Source of the DNA: KBS50 sp042666615
GTDB taxonomy: Bacteria > Actinomycetota > Actinomycetes > Mycobacteriales > Micromonosporaceae
DNA: 64,000 bases
Direction: 5' to 3'
NCBI RefSeq assembly: GCF_042666615.1
Contig: NZ_JBHTDD010000013.1
Location: 124,001 to 188,000, forward strand
The notes under the pieces were generated by a model. That model worked only from the letters and a program-made list of their open reading frames with translations. It was not told where the DNA came from and ran no database searches. Position 1 is the stretch's first letter, and each line of letters opens with the position of its first letter. A program made the position numbers and the translations under genes. This document shows positions 30,214 through 40,400 of this stretch, in pieces.

Positions 30214-32304
30214 TCAGGAGGCGGCGCAGCTCAGGTCGGTCGGGGCGGTGCCGGCTCCGGTGCCGGTGCCGGTGCCGGTAAAGCCAACGGTGGTGGTGGC
30301 GCCCGGCGCCAGCGCGCCGTTGTGCGGCACGTTCGTCACGGTGTTACGCCCGCCGGAGGTGGTCAGGGTGCCGTTCCACAGCGACCCGATGGCCGTGCCG
30401 GTCGGATTGGTCCAGGTGAGTCGCCAACCGGCGACCGCGTTGGGTCCGGTGTTCTTCACCTCGATCTGGCCCTGGAAGCCTCCCGGCCAGGAACTGACCA
30501 GGGTGTACGTCGCCGTACAGCCCTGATCCTCCCCGCCGCCGCCGGTCGGTGTGGTGACGGTCAGCCCCGGCGAGGCCACCGAGACGTTGCCGGCGGCGTC
30601 CCGGGCCCGGACCGTGAACGTGTACGTCGTGCTCGGGGTGAGTGAACCAGCCCGGAAGGTGGTGCCGGAGACGGTGCCCACCACCGCCGCCGGGCCGCTG
30701 CCGGTCGCCCGGAGCACGTCGTACGAGGTGACGCCGACGTTGTCGCTGGCAGCAGCCCAGCTGAGGGTGACGGCGGTGGCGGTGAGGTCGCTGGCCACGG
30801 GACGGCCCGGTGCGGTCGGGGTGGTCGTGTCGTTCTCGCCACCGCCGGCGTACCGCTCGGTGAGGTTGATGCCGGTGGTGGAGTTGGCCCCACCCAGACG
30901 CACCTGGTGGTCGAGGCTGACGAACTTGCCGTTGTGCTGCCAGAGCACCGGCTTGAGGATCCGGGTGTACTTCGCCTCGTCCCAGGTTTGCCAGTCGTCG
31001 AGCAGCAGGCCACCGGTGTCACCCGAGTTGGGGTTCAGGCACCAGAACGTGTGGTGGATCTTGTAGTCGTTCATGAGGTCGCGCAGCGCCTCCAGCCACT
31101 TGTCCTGCCGGGCGTCCTGGCCGAGGCGGCCACCCCACTCGCCGACCAGCAGCGGCGCGGTGTTCTCCTCGTGGAGGTAGAGCCAGTTGGGCCGCCACAC
31201 GTCGTTGGCGAGGGTGTCCTTGTCGAAGTCCTTCTGGAACCAGGGCTGCTCGAAGACCAGCGGACCGTAGTCGTGCGGTGAGTAGACAAGCTGGTCCTGG
31301 TTCGCGCCCAGGTCGACCGGATGGTCGCGGACGCCGCGCAGGTTGCCGCCCCACCAGTTGTAGAAGTAGTTGGGGCTGCGGTCCGGGTCCGTGTTCGGCG
31401 ACTGCCACGTCTCCCCCGGGCGGGGATAGACCTCGATGCCCTCGCAGAGGATGAGCAGGTTGGGGTTGATGGCCAGGATCCGACGGCCGGCGGTCTGGCA
31501 GGCGTACTTGAAGTTGTCCTGGTCTGTGCTGCCGTCCCACTTGGCCCGGGGCGCGCTGTCCGGCGTGCCGTGCGGTTCGTTCTTGATGTCCATCGCGACG
31601 ATGGTGTCGTTGGTGCGGTACCGGTTGGTCACCCATTCCCAACCCTGGTAGAACTGCTCGGACGTGATGGTGCCCTTCCACCACACCGGATAGACGTGCC
31701 CGGAGTTGTCCGCCTCGGCGCTGTGCACGTCGAGCATCACCTTCAGTCCGTACTCCGCGCACAGGCCGAGCCAGTGGTCGAAGACCTGCAGGTTGTTCAG
31801 GCCGGCGAGTTCCGGATTGACGTACGTGTTGACGTTCGGCGTCACCGCCTGGCCGGCCTTCCACTCCAGCAGAAGCTGGGTGGAGATCGGCACCCGGACG
31901 GTGTTGATGCCACGCTCGGCCATCTGCCGGGTGATGGTCCTGATGTTGGCCGACCACAGCCCGTGGAACACCCGTTCGCTGGCGTTGAAGCCGAACCAGT
32001 TGACGCCGGTGAGCCAGACCTGGTTGCCGGCCGCGTCGACGATCTTGTTGCCGTCGGTGTGCAGCCAGTCGTCGTTCGGGGCGGCGGCGACGGCGGTCGA
32101 TCCGGTGACCGACGACCCGGCCGACGCCGGACCATCGGCCGGCGCGGCCGTGCGGGCTGACCCGGCGGGTGCGCTGGCCGGAGGTGTTCGGGCCGCGGAG
32201 TCGGGGCCGGCGGCGTCGGCGGCCGCGACCGGGGCGACGGCGGTCATCCCGAGGACGGCGCAGGCCGCCATGCCGGCGACCCGCATTCTCGACAACACAC
32301 GCAT
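30214..32304 (-). CDS. Secreted cellulase: GH5 endoglucanase, Fn3, CBM2
   Basis: 696 residues from ATG 32304 (GGAG 8 nt upstream). Signal peptide MRVLSRMRVAGMAACAVLGM with cleavage near AAADA. After an Ala/Ser-rich spacer, the GH5 domain runs from about 65 to 430 (WLTGVNWFGFNASERVFHGL; acid/base Glu in MDIKNEPHG; nucleophile Glu in LLVGEWGG). A fibronectin type III domain (TPTAPGRPVASDLTATAVTL) and a C-terminal cellulose-binding CBM2 (CTATYTLVSSWPGGFQGQIE with three Trp) follow. The order matches Acidothermus E1-type endo-1,4-glucanases. A CebR-like operator lies 64 bp upstream. Confidence 0.95.
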   Translation of the reverse strand: MRVLSRMRVAGMAACAVLGMTAVAPVAAADAAGPDSAARTPPASAPAGSARTAAPADGPASAGSSVTGSTAVAAAPNDDWLHTDGNKIVDAAGNQVWLTGVNWFGFNASERVFHGLWSANIRTITRQMAERGINTVRVPISTQLLLEWKAGQAVTPNVNTYVNPELAGLNNLQVFDHWLGLCAEYGLKVMLDVHSAEADNSGHVYPVWWKGTITSEQFYQGWEWVTNRYRTNDTIVAMDIKNEPHGTPDSAPRAKWDGSTDQDNFKYACQTAGRRILAINPNLLILCEGIEVYPRPGETWQSPNTDPDRSPNYFYNWWGGNLRGVRDHPVDLGANQDQLVYSPHDYGPLVFEQPWFQKDFDKDTLANDVWRPNWLYLHEENTAPLLVGEWGGRLGQDARQDKWLEALRDLMNDYKIHHTFWCLNPNSGDTGGLLLDDWQTWDEAKYTRILKPVLWQHNGKFVSLDHQVRLGGANSTTGINLTERYAGGGENDTTTPTAPGRPVASDLTATAVTLSWAAASDNVGVTSYDVLRATGSGPAAVVGTVSGTTFRAGSLTPSTTYTFTVRARDAAGNVSVASPGLTVTTPTGGGGEDQGCTATYTLVSSWPGGFQGQIEVKNTGPNAVAGWRLTWTNPTGTAIGSLWNGTLTTSGGRNTVTNVPHNGALAPGATTTVGFTGTGTGTGAGTAPTDLSCAAS

Positions 32305-32367
32305 CGAGGTGCTCCTCTGCAAATGGTGGCGTGGGGTACGCGACGGCCGACGTACTCGGCGTCGCTA

Positions 32368-32381
32368 TGGGAGCGCTTCCA
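32368..32381. promoter_or_regulatory. CebR-like operator of cellulase gene
   Basis: TGGGAGCGCTTCCA differs by one base from the CebR consensus TGGGAGCGCTCCCA used for cellobiose-controlled cellulase genes in Streptomyces and Thermobifida. It differs from the GAGAGCGCTCTC sites of the nearby beta-1,3-glucan locus, so a second LacI-type repressor is implied. Confidence 0.75.
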
Positions 32382-32699
32382 TCGACAGACTACGACGCGT
32401 CATGGCCGGAGGGGAAGCATCGACGCGAGGCGGTGGACCACCGAGCGGATCGATCTTTGATAGCGTCAGCGGCACGTGACCGACCCGAGGAGGTGAGACC
32501 CATTACCGCAACAGCAGGGTGGGCGCTCCCCTCCGGCACGCACGTACGGTCCCGCTGACCGGGACGCCCCGAGGCGTCCCGACGGCATCACCCACCGCGT
32601 CGTCGGACACATCACCCACGTGCCCCAACCGTCCACACCGGACGTGGCATCGGCAGTGGCCACCCTGCGCCGAATCCGAAGCGACGAAGGGATCCAGCC

Positions 32700-33605
32700 A
32701 TGCCCACCTACTCCGGCTCAGACGGGGCCACGCTGCACTACGAAGACCGGCCCGCCACGGCGGGCGACGACCGCCTGCCCGGCGCGGGCAACGACGACGG
32801 GCACCACCACCTGGGTACGCCGATCATCGTCCTCGCCGGCGGCGCCGCGCTGCACCCCGACTACCTCGGCGACCTGGCCGGGCTTGGCGGCAGTCATCAC
32901 CTGATCGTGCCGCACCTGCGCGGCGTGGGAAGCACTCCACTCCCGACGGATGCCGAGGTGGCCTCGTACTGGCGGCAGGCCGAGGACATCGAACGGCTGC
33001 GCACCCACCTCGGGCTGGACCGGGTCCTGCTGCTCGGTCACTCGGCCGGCACCCGGCTGGCGATCGCCTACGCGGCCCGGTTCCCGGATCGCGTCGGCGG
33101 CCTGGTGCTTGTCACTCCGCCCGCCGCCTACCTGGTCGACGAGCCCGCCGACACCCAGCCGATGATCGACCGCAGGCGTGGCGAGCCGGCGTTCGATGAT
33201 GCCGTCGCCGCCCGGGACGCCGGACCCGAGGTGCTGGACGACGCCGGGTTCAACGCCTGGCAGCAACGGACGTCCCCGCTCGCCTACGCGTCCTGGGGCG
33301 ACGCCGAGCAGGCGCACGCGTCCGCGTTCCGGTACAGCTTCGCGGCCGCCCGGGCGTACTTCAGCGTCGACCCGCCGTCGGACCTCGCGGCCCACCTCGC
33401 CGCGGTCACCGCTCCCGTCCTGGTCATCGCGGGAGCGGCGGACTGCAGCGTGGGAGTTGCCCCGGTGCGGGCCCTGGCCACGCTCTTCCCGGCCGCCGAC
33501 ACAGTGGTGATCGACAAGTGCGGGCACTTCCCGTGGGTGGAGCTGCCGGCGCCGTTCCGGGCGGCCGTCGACGCCTTCCTCGACGCGCTGCCCCGGCTTA
33601 GCTGA
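32700..33605 (+). CDS. Alpha/beta hydrolase
   Basis: 301 residues. Catalytic features: oxyanion region IIVLAGGAALHPDYLG, nucleophile elbow LLGHSAGTRLAI, Asp in VIAGAADCSVG and His in KCGHFPWVE. Resembles proline iminopeptidase-like hydrolases. The first 45 residues contain a His/Gly/Asp-rich insertion (DDRLPGAGNDDGHHHLGTP). Monocistronic, with a terminator directly after it. Confidence 0.88.
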   Translation: MPTYSGSDGATLHYEDRPATAGDDRLPGAGNDDGHHHLGTPIIVLAGGAALHPDYLGDLAGLGGSHHLIVPHLRGVGSTPLPTDAEVASYWRQAEDIERLRTHLGLDRVLLLGHSAGTRLAIAYAARFPDRVGGLVLVTPPAAYLVDEPADTQPMIDRRRGEPAFDDAVAARDAGPEVLDDAGFNAWQQRTSPLAYASWGDAEQAHASAFRYSFAAARAYFSVDPPSDLAAHLAAVTAPVLVIAGAADCSVGVAPVRALATLFPAADTVVIDKCGHFPWVELPAPFRAAVDAFLDALPRLS

Positions 33606-33609
33606 ATGT

Positions 33610-33644
33610 GGAATGGTTGGGGGATGGCTCCCCCCAACCATTCC
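33610..33644 (+). terminator. Terminator after hydrolase gene
   Basis: GGAATGGTTGGGGG (33610-33623) and CCCCCAACCATTCC (33631-33644) form a perfect 14-bp stem, 5 nt after the stop. Confidence 0.85.
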
Positions 33645-33729
33645 CCTGTCGACTGGCCGCAGTTCACGGAGCCGAGCTGGCAACGTCCGATGCGGCTGTG
33701 CCACGCAGGCAATCAACGGCTCCTAGCCG

Positions 33730-34632
33730 TCAGGGCGCGTACGGCGTCCGGAGCTTGTCGGTCTGCCAGCCGGCCCGGCGGGCCCCGGCCTGGTACGCGC
33801 TCTCCAGGAAGTCGAGCACCGTGCCGCGCGGGTCGGCGGCGGCGCGGGCGTCGTCGTAGCGCAGCAACGCGAGGTGCGCGCCCCGGCTCGGCACCCAGCG
33901 CGCCGCCGCCGGCCGCAGCGGCTCCTCGGTCAGCCCGTCCGGCTCGGGTGCGGTGTACGAGTAGAACGCGGGTTCGGCGATGTTGTCGTCGCCGAACCAG
34001 AACCCGGCACTGATCACCTCGTGCGAGTACGCCTCCCGGGTCACCGGGTCGACGGTGTCCGGCTGCGGCGTCTCCCGACCGGAGAACCGGGTGACCGCGA
34101 TGTCGAACGTGTGCCAGAAGTGGTGCACCGGGCTCGCCTTGGCGTTGCATCGGCCCGCGTACTCCTCCAGCAGCAGCGCCACCTGGCTGAGCACCTGCCA
34201 GTACCGGTTCACCCAGAACGGGTCGTACGACCGGTGTGCGGTGTCCTCGGCGAACGGCACCTCGTCGGTCAGGTCGAACGGCTTCGCCAGGATGCGCGCC
34301 TCGATCCCGAACTGCCCGAGCGCGGCGAACAGCTTCTCGTGGAAGGCGGCGACGGACAGCCCTGGCAACCCGAACGACACCGTGTCACCGGCGAGCGTGT
34401 TTACCACGAGCCGGTGGTCGACGAAGTCGAAGTCGATGGCGAATCCCGGGTCCCAGCCCATCGGCCGGGTGGTGATGCCCCGACCGGTCAGGTGGAACGG
34501 CACGTGCCACCAGTGGTTACGCGGCGGCGCCACGGCCAGCCGCACCTTGCCCACGATCTGTGTGAACCGGTGCAGCGTCTCCTTCGAATCGGCCCACTCG
34601 GACAGCGGGATCGGCGGGAACAGGTGTGTCAT
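33730..34632 (-). CDS. DUF5996 family protein
   Basis: 300 residues matching DUF5996: FPPIPLSEWADSKETLHRFTQIVGKVRLA, NHWWHVPFHLTGRG, and a C-terminal PEPAFYSYTAPEPDGL segment. Widespread in bacteria, of unknown activity; the conserved Trp/His residues suggest a ligand pocket. Cytoplasmic, no neighbouring gene in the same operon except perhaps the acetyltransferase 58 bp upstream of it on the same strand. Confidence 0.88.
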   Translation of the reverse strand: MTHLFPPIPLSEWADSKETLHRFTQIVGKVRLAVAPPRNHWWHVPFHLTGRGITTRPMGWDPGFAIDFDFVDHRLVVNTLAGDTVSFGLPGLSVAAFHEKLFAALGQFGIEARILAKPFDLTDEVPFAEDTAHRSYDPFWVNRYWQVLSQVALLLEEYAGRCNAKASPVHHFWHTFDIAVTRFSGRETPQPDTVDPVTREAYSHEVISAGFWFGDDNIAEPAFYSYTAPEPDGLTEEPLRPAAARWVPSRGAHLALLRYDDARAAADPRGTVLDFLESAYQAGARRAGWQTDKLRTPYAP

Positions 34633-34690
34633 CTGGCCTCCTCCGACGGATGGATTCCGTCACATCCGATCCTGCCACCGCCCGCGCTGG

Positions 34691-35158
34691 TTAGCCCGGC
34701 ACCCGGGCCAGCAGCATGTCGGCCGGTCCGAACCCGACCCGACCGTAGAAGGGCCGGGAGGCTTCGCTCGGGCTGAGCACCACCCGAGCGAAGCCCTCGG
34801 CGTCCGTGTACGCCAGCAGCGCCGTCACCAGTTTCGCCCCGACCCCCGCGTTGCGGTGCTCTTCCAGCACGAACGCGTTGCCCAGGTAACCCCACCGGCT
34901 CGACTCCCGACCCGGCCGCGGCATCCGGGTGAACGCCACCAGGTTCACCATGCCGACCGGCCGGGCATCGATCTCCGCGAGCCAGAACAACCGGGTCGGC
35001 GCCTCGGCCGCGTACCAGGCCGCGAAGCGGTCGGCGAACTCCGGGTCCGCGACCGGACCGACCGTCTCCTCCGTCCAGGCCCGCCGCAGGTCCGCCAGCG
35101 CCGGTACGTCGCCGGCAGCCGCCCGCCGGACCGTCACCGTCTCCACCATGTCCGTCAT
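34691..35158 (-). CDS. GNAT family N-acetyltransferase
   Basis: 155 residues from ATG 35158. GNAT pattern: TVRRAAAGDVPALADLRRAW, acetyl-CoA-binding LEEHRNAGVGAKLVTALL, then SPSEASRPFYGRVGF. Substrate unknown. It sits between the DUF5996 and SnoaL-domain genes on the same strand. Confidence 0.9.
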   Translation of the reverse strand: MTDMVETVTVRRAAAGDVPALADLRRAWTEETVGPVADPEFADRFAAWYAAEAPTRLFWLAEIDARPVGMVNLVAFTRMPRPGRESSRWGYLGNAFVLEEHRNAGVGAKLVTALLAYTDAEGFARVVLSPSEASRPFYGRVGFGPADMLLARVPG

Positions 35159-35217
35159 CGCAGTCCCTTCCCCAGCCCGGGACACGATGCCGGAGCCGGG
35201 TGGCATCCGCCAGCCGG

Positions 35218-36099
35218 TTACCGGGGTCGCAGGTCGGTGCGGGCCGCGCCGGTGCTGCGATCGAGCGGGACGGAGACGTGTTGGTGGATCAACCACCACC
35301 GGCCGTCGCGCCGCTGGAACACCCGGGTGCCGCGGGACCAGTTGTCGACCGGCTCGCCCCCGGCCGGCACGACCCGGACGTGGTTGAGACCCCAGCTCAC
35401 CGCCAGGTCCCCCTGGACGAGGACCCGCAGGTCGGGCGTGTCGAAGGTGACGGCCGCGCCGCCGGCGTCGAGGTTGCGCGCACACACCTCACGGACCGTC
35501 TCGGCCCCGACGTACTCTAGCGGAGCCTCGTGCTCGTAGGAGACGACATCGTCGGCGATCACGGACATCAGCCCGTCCAGGTCCTTCGCCGCCGCGGCGG
35601 CGGACCACCGCTCGTGCACCCCGAGCACCTCCCGTTCGGCCGCGCCGGAATCGCCGGCCACGCCGGGACCGTCAGCCGTGCCGGAATCCCCGGCCGGATC
35701 CTCGTCGACCAGCGGGAACGAGTGGTGTTCGTGGGCCACCACCCAGCGGCCGTTCTCCTTGCGCAACCCCAGCGTCAGGCGCAACCGGTTGGCGGGGTTG
35801 GCGGCGAAATCGGCCGGCGTGCCGCAGCGCAGCAACGCGTTCGCGAACGCGACGTCCACCCCGGCGGTTATCTCCAACGTCTCGATCTCGAACGACCCGC
35901 CGGACGCCTGCCAGCGGAAGAACGGCGGCCAGGTCTCCCGGTACGCGTCGATGCCCCGCACCCCCTGGTACGGCGGCGGTACGTCGTACATCACGATGTC
36001 CCGCGCGTGGTCGGCCAGGACGGTGTCGAGGTCGCCGCGGTGCACCGCCTCGGTCCAACGCTCGACAAGCGCCCGGATCTGTTTCTCGTCGTCGCTCAT
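35218..36099 (-). CDS. Tandem SnoaL/NTF2-fold fusion protein
   Basis: 293 residues from ATG 36099. Two NTF2-like domains are fused: about 1-135 (EKQIRALVERWTEAVHRGDL, WVVAHEHHSFPLVDED) and 160-290 (EREVLGVHERWSAAAAAKDL, WWLIHQHVSVPLDR). A Gly/Ala-rich linker joins them. The two halves share the ending W-[WV]-x-H-[EQ]-H-x-S-x-P, so they are an internal duplication. The sigma factor encoded upstream also has a SnoaL-like C-terminus. Specific activity unknown. Confidence 0.87.
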   Translation of the reverse strand: MSDDEKQIRALVERWTEAVHRGDLDTVLADHARDIVMYDVPPPYQGVRGIDAYRETWPPFFRWQASGGSFEIETLEITAGVDVAFANALLRCGTPADFAANPANRLRLTLGLRKENGRWVVAHEHHSFPLVDEDPAGDSGTADGPGVAGDSGAAEREVLGVHERWSAAAAAKDLDGLMSVIADDVVSYEHEAPLEYVGAETVREVCARNLDAGGAAVTFDTPDLRVLVQGDLAVSWGLNHVRVVPAGGEPVDNWSRGTRVFQRRDGRWWLIHQHVSVPLDRSTGAARTDLRPR

Positions 36100-36215
36100 G
36101 GTCAACCCTTCGGTGAGTGCCGTCGGCACTACAACCCCGGCCGGGCCGGAAAGTCATCGCTCAGCGTCGCGACGCCCACCCGGTCGGCTCTGCCCGGCTG
36201 CGGGTGGACGGCCGG

Positions 36216-37241
36216 TCATGGCGCCAGGGTCGCCGGCAGTCCGTGTGTCGGGAAGGGCGCGTCGAGGAACGAGACCACCTCGGCGATCTCGGCGCCGCAC
36301 AGCAGGAGCAGGTCGAGCCCGCCCGGGACGAAGACCCCGCGGGCGGTGTCCCACCGGTACGTGCCGACCGCGAGCTGCCCGTTCGCGAGGACCGGCACCA
36401 TCCGCCACCGCTGTCGCAGCGGCCCGTCGACGAGGAAGCCCCGGATCGCGTCATGGCCCGCGTACCACTGCGTCAGCGGAGGCATCGAGTACCGCGCGTC
36501 GTGGGTCAGCGTCGCGACGATGGCGTCCACGTCGCCGGCCTCCCACGCCGCCACGTACCGGCGTACCAGTCTCCGCTGCCCGGTCTCGCCCAGTTCGGCC
36601 AACGCCCGTCGCTGGCTGGTCGCGGGCCGCAGCCCGGCCAGGGTCCGGCGGGCCCGCTGCACGCCGCTGTTCACCGCCGCCACCGTCGTCTCCAGCATCT
36701 CGGCGGCCTCCCGCGCCGGATAGCCGAGGACGTCGCAGAGCAGCAGCGCGGCGCGCTGCCGGCCGGGCAGGTGCTGCACCGCGGCCACGAACGCCAACTC
36801 CACGCTCTCCCGCGCCACGGCCCGCGCCTCCGGGCTCAGCTCCGCGGTCCAGGCCAGCGTCCGCTGTGGGTACGGCTCCAGCCACGCCCGCTCGACAAGC
36901 GGCGCACCGGGACTCAGGTCGGCGGGCAGTTCCCGTCGGCCGCGCCGTTCGATGAGGGTCAACGCCCGGTTGGTGGCGATCCGGTAGAGCCAGGGCCGGA
37001 GGGCGGCCTCGCCGTCCACCCGGTCCAGCGCCCGCCAGGCCCGGTCGAGGGTGTCCTGCACGGCGTCCTCCGCGTCGTGCACCGAGCCGAGCATCCGGTA
37101 GCAGTGCGCCCGCAGCTCGTCCTGGAGCGGACCCACCAGCCGGCCGAACGCCGCTCCGTCCCCGGCCCGGGCCGCCGCCAGCAGGTCGTCCGGGGGCACG
37201 TCCGCCGAACGCTCTCCGGTCGCCACTCCATCACCGCTCAC
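36216..37241 (-). CDS. ECF41-type RNA polymerase sigma factor with SnoaL-like C-terminal domain
   Basis: 341 residues from GTG 37241. Region 2 (FGRLVGPLQDELRAHCYRML, HDAEDAVQDTLDRAWRAL) and region 4 (LPGRQRAALLLCDVLGYPAREAAEMLETTVAAVNSGVQRAR) are followed by a 120-residue SnoaL-like domain (RRYVAAWEAGDVDAIVATLT to VVSFLDAPFP). In ECF41/SigJ-type factors this extension modulates sigma activity in place of a separate anti-sigma factor. The preceding SnoaL fusion gene may be a target or partner. Confidence 0.92.
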   Translation of the reverse strand: MSGDGVATGERSADVPPDDLLAAARAGDGAAFGRLVGPLQDELRAHCYRMLGSVHDAEDAVQDTLDRAWRALDRVDGEAALRPWLYRIATNRALTLIERRGRRELPADLSPGAPLVERAWLEPYPQRTLAWTAELSPEARAVARESVELAFVAAVQHLPGRQRAALLLCDVLGYPAREAAEMLETTVAAVNSGVQRARRTLAGLRPATSQRRALAELGETGQRRLVRRYVAAWEAGDVDAIVATLTHDARYSMPPLTQWYAGHDAIRGFLVDGPLRQRWRMVPVLANGQLAVGTYRWDTARGVFVPGGLDLLLLCGAEIAEVVSFLDAPFPTHGLPATLAP

Positions 37242-37440
37242 CCGACCGAGGCTACGTCAGCGCCGACCGGAGACCCGACGGGTCGTCGTGCCGACGGTTG
37301 AGCGCACCCGGCGAGAACCGTGGTCGGTGGGGGCGAGCGGACCGGCCCGGCCCGGTGGTGCCGCACGTCCGTCCCGCCGACCATCGGAATTCGTTATCGT
37401 GGCGGATCCGGGTCCGTTTCGTCCCGGGCCGGAGGAGCCG

Positions 37441-40400
37441 ATGACCATGCTGGACGGGGAGCGCGGCCGACGCGTGGCCGACGCGGCGGAACGCTGGGCC
37501 CGGTCGCTCGTCGACACCTCCGGCAGCAACCGTCTGCTGTTCTTCCGGCACCTGCGAGCCGGCACGCTGGACCTGGCGGGGGCCGACCAGGCGGCGGTCG
37601 GCCGGCTGCTCGCCGGGCGGTCGCAGACGCTGGGCCAGCTTTTCCCGACCCGTCGCACGGGACCCGATCGACCGACGACGTCGGCCCAGCCGGCACGCGC
37701 ACGGCCGGTACCGGGCCAGTCGGCACTCGATCGACCGAGGCACCCGACAGCGATCGAGCGGCCGACGCCGGACCGGCCGGCGTTCGAGCCAGCACCCGGC
37801 GCCACGATCCACGGCGACGAGCCCGACCACGGTGGCAACGGAACCGACGAGAACGGCACCGACGGCGGGAAGCGGCAGGCGGACGCGCGGCGGCGGCTAC
37901 GCACCATTCGGGCCCGGATGCGGGAGCTGGCCGAGGAACGCGGTCTGGACGCGGGCTACCTGGTCTCCGGGTTCGCCAGCTGGCCCGAGCCGGAGAGCAC
38001 CGGCAACCCCGACGCGCCGGTGCTGCTGTATCCGCTGCGGATCGAGGCGCTCACCGCCACCGAGACCGATTTCAGGCTGCGGGTCGATCCCACCCCGATC
38101 GTCAACCCGGTGTTGCTGGTGAAGCTGGCCCGCGACTACCGGGTGGGGCTGACCGAGGACGAGTTGCTGTCCGAGTTGCCGGAAGGCGACATCGACCCGG
38201 GGCCCCTGCTGGACCGGCTACAGGCCGCGGCCACCGGCCGGATCGACGGGTTCCGCACCAGCCGGGCGCGCGTCATCGGCACCTTCGTCTACGAGAAGCT
38301 GCCCATGGTGCAGGACATCGAGCGCAACGCCGACCTGCTCGCCGGCAGCGACGTGGTGGCCGCGCTGGCCGGCGACGTCGCCGCCGCCACCGCGCTCGCC
38401 GCACCCGTACCGGTGCCGGTGGACGCCCCCGACTCGGTCCCGCCGGAGGACGAGTTCCTCGTGCTGGACGCCGACTCCTCCCAGAACTATGTCGTCAACG
38501 CGGTGGTGGCCGGCCAACATCTGGTGGTCAAGGGCCCGCCGGGCACCGGCAAGAGCCAGACCATCGCCAACATCATCGCCGCGCTTGCCGCCCGGGGACG
38601 CACCACCCTGTTCGTGGCCGAGAAACGGGCGGCGATCGAGGCGGTGCTGCACCGTCTCGCCTCGGTCGGCCTGGACGACCTGGTGATGAACCTGCACGGC
38701 GGCGGCACGAGCCGGCGGGAACTGGCCCAGGCCCTCGGGGGCCGGTTGCAGCGCATCGCCCAGGAACGGCAGCCCGATGTCGCCGACCTCGGCCGGCAGC
38801 TCACCGACCGGCGCGGGGAACTGGTCGGCCACCACGACGCCCTGCACCGCCGGCATCAGCCGTGGGGACTGTCCGCGTCCCAGATCCAGGAGAGCCTGCT
38901 GGCCCTCGGCCCGGCCGGGACAGGTTTCCGCTGGCAGGCGCCGACGTTGCACGGCCTCGACCCGGACACCGTCGAGGACGTGGTCGGAGCGGCTGGTGAA
39001 CTGGCCCGGCTGGGTGACTTCGACGGCAGCCTGCCGGACACGCCGTGGCGGGCCGCCACCATCGCCCACCCGTCGGACGTGCCGGAGGCGCTGACGGCGG
39101 CCGGGCGGGCGGCGTACGAGGTGCTGCCGCGGGCGCGACGTGCGCTGGACGACGTACTCGCGGAGGTCGGTCTGCGCCCGCCCGCCGACCGGCGGGAGTG
39201 GCGCGACCGGATGGACCTGCTCGACGCCGTTGCCGGGACGCTGCGCCGGTTCGCGCCGGCGGTGTTCGACGGCGATCTGGACCGCTGGCTCGCGGCCACC
39301 GCGGACCGTCCGGCGCGCCGCTCGGCGACCGTGTCGCTGGGTTGGTGGCAGCGCCGCGCGGCGACCAAGGAGATCCGCGCGCTGTGGCGCGGCACCGACC
39401 GGCCCACCCGGGAGGAGCTGAACGCGGCGCTGCGACTGGCGGCGGAACAACGGGACCGGTGGCGGCGGGCGACCGCGGACGGCGGCCCACCGCGGGCGGC
39501 GGCGACCCTGCCGGCGGCCACCGCCGCGCTCGCCGACCTGGAGCGGACGCTGGCACCGGTACGCGCGGCGCTGCCCGACCTCGACGGCCCGCCGGACCGG
39601 CTGTCCACCGAGGTCGAGGCGCTCGCCGCCGACCAGCGGGGGTTGCGTCGGGTGGCCCGGCGCAACGAGCTGCGGGCGACGCTTGTGGGCTGGCACCTGA
39701 CGCCGCTGCTGGGCGAGCTGGCGCAGCGGCGCGCCGGCGACGCCGAGGCAGAGCGCCTTGTCCGGTACGCCTGGCTGCACTCGATCCTCGATCACATCGC
39801 GCTCACCGACGCCCGGTACGCGGCCGCCGACCCGGACGTGCTGACCACCGCGGCCGCCGGGTTCCGCCGGGCCGATCGGGCGCACATCGCGGCGACGCCC
39901 GCGCGGATCCGCCGGGCCGCCGCCGCCCACCTGGTGGCCACTCTGGACAGATATCCGGACCAGCAGCAGCTGGTACGCCGGGAGGCCGCGAAGAAGGCCC
40001 GGCACCGGCCGGTACGGGAACTGTTCCGCGACGCGCCCGAGGTGCTCCTCGCGGTCAAGCCCTGCTGGGCGATGAGCCCGTTGTTGGTGAGCCAGGTGCT
40101 GCCGGCGCAGCGGCTGTTCGACGTCGTCGTGTTCGACGAGGCCAGCCAGGTGGAACCGGTGGACGGCATCACCTCGATCATGCGGGGACGGCAGGTCGTG
40201 GTGGCCGGGGACGAGCATCAGCTCCCGCCCACCCGGTTCTTCGCCAGCGACCACGACCCGACGGACGACGACGAGGGCGCGCTCACCGACGACGTGGAGT
40301 CACTGCTCCAGGCGTTCGCGGCCGCCCTGCCGCTGACCCAGAACAAGCACCTGGCGTGGCACTACCGCAGCCGCGACGAACGGCTCATCGCGTTCTCGAA

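Noticed and set aside
38218..40254. Long minus-strand open frame of over 670 codons opposite the helicase gene
   Set aside because: Antisense to recognised helicase motifs, low-complexity Arg/Gly/Pro composition, third-position GC belongs to the plus strand.
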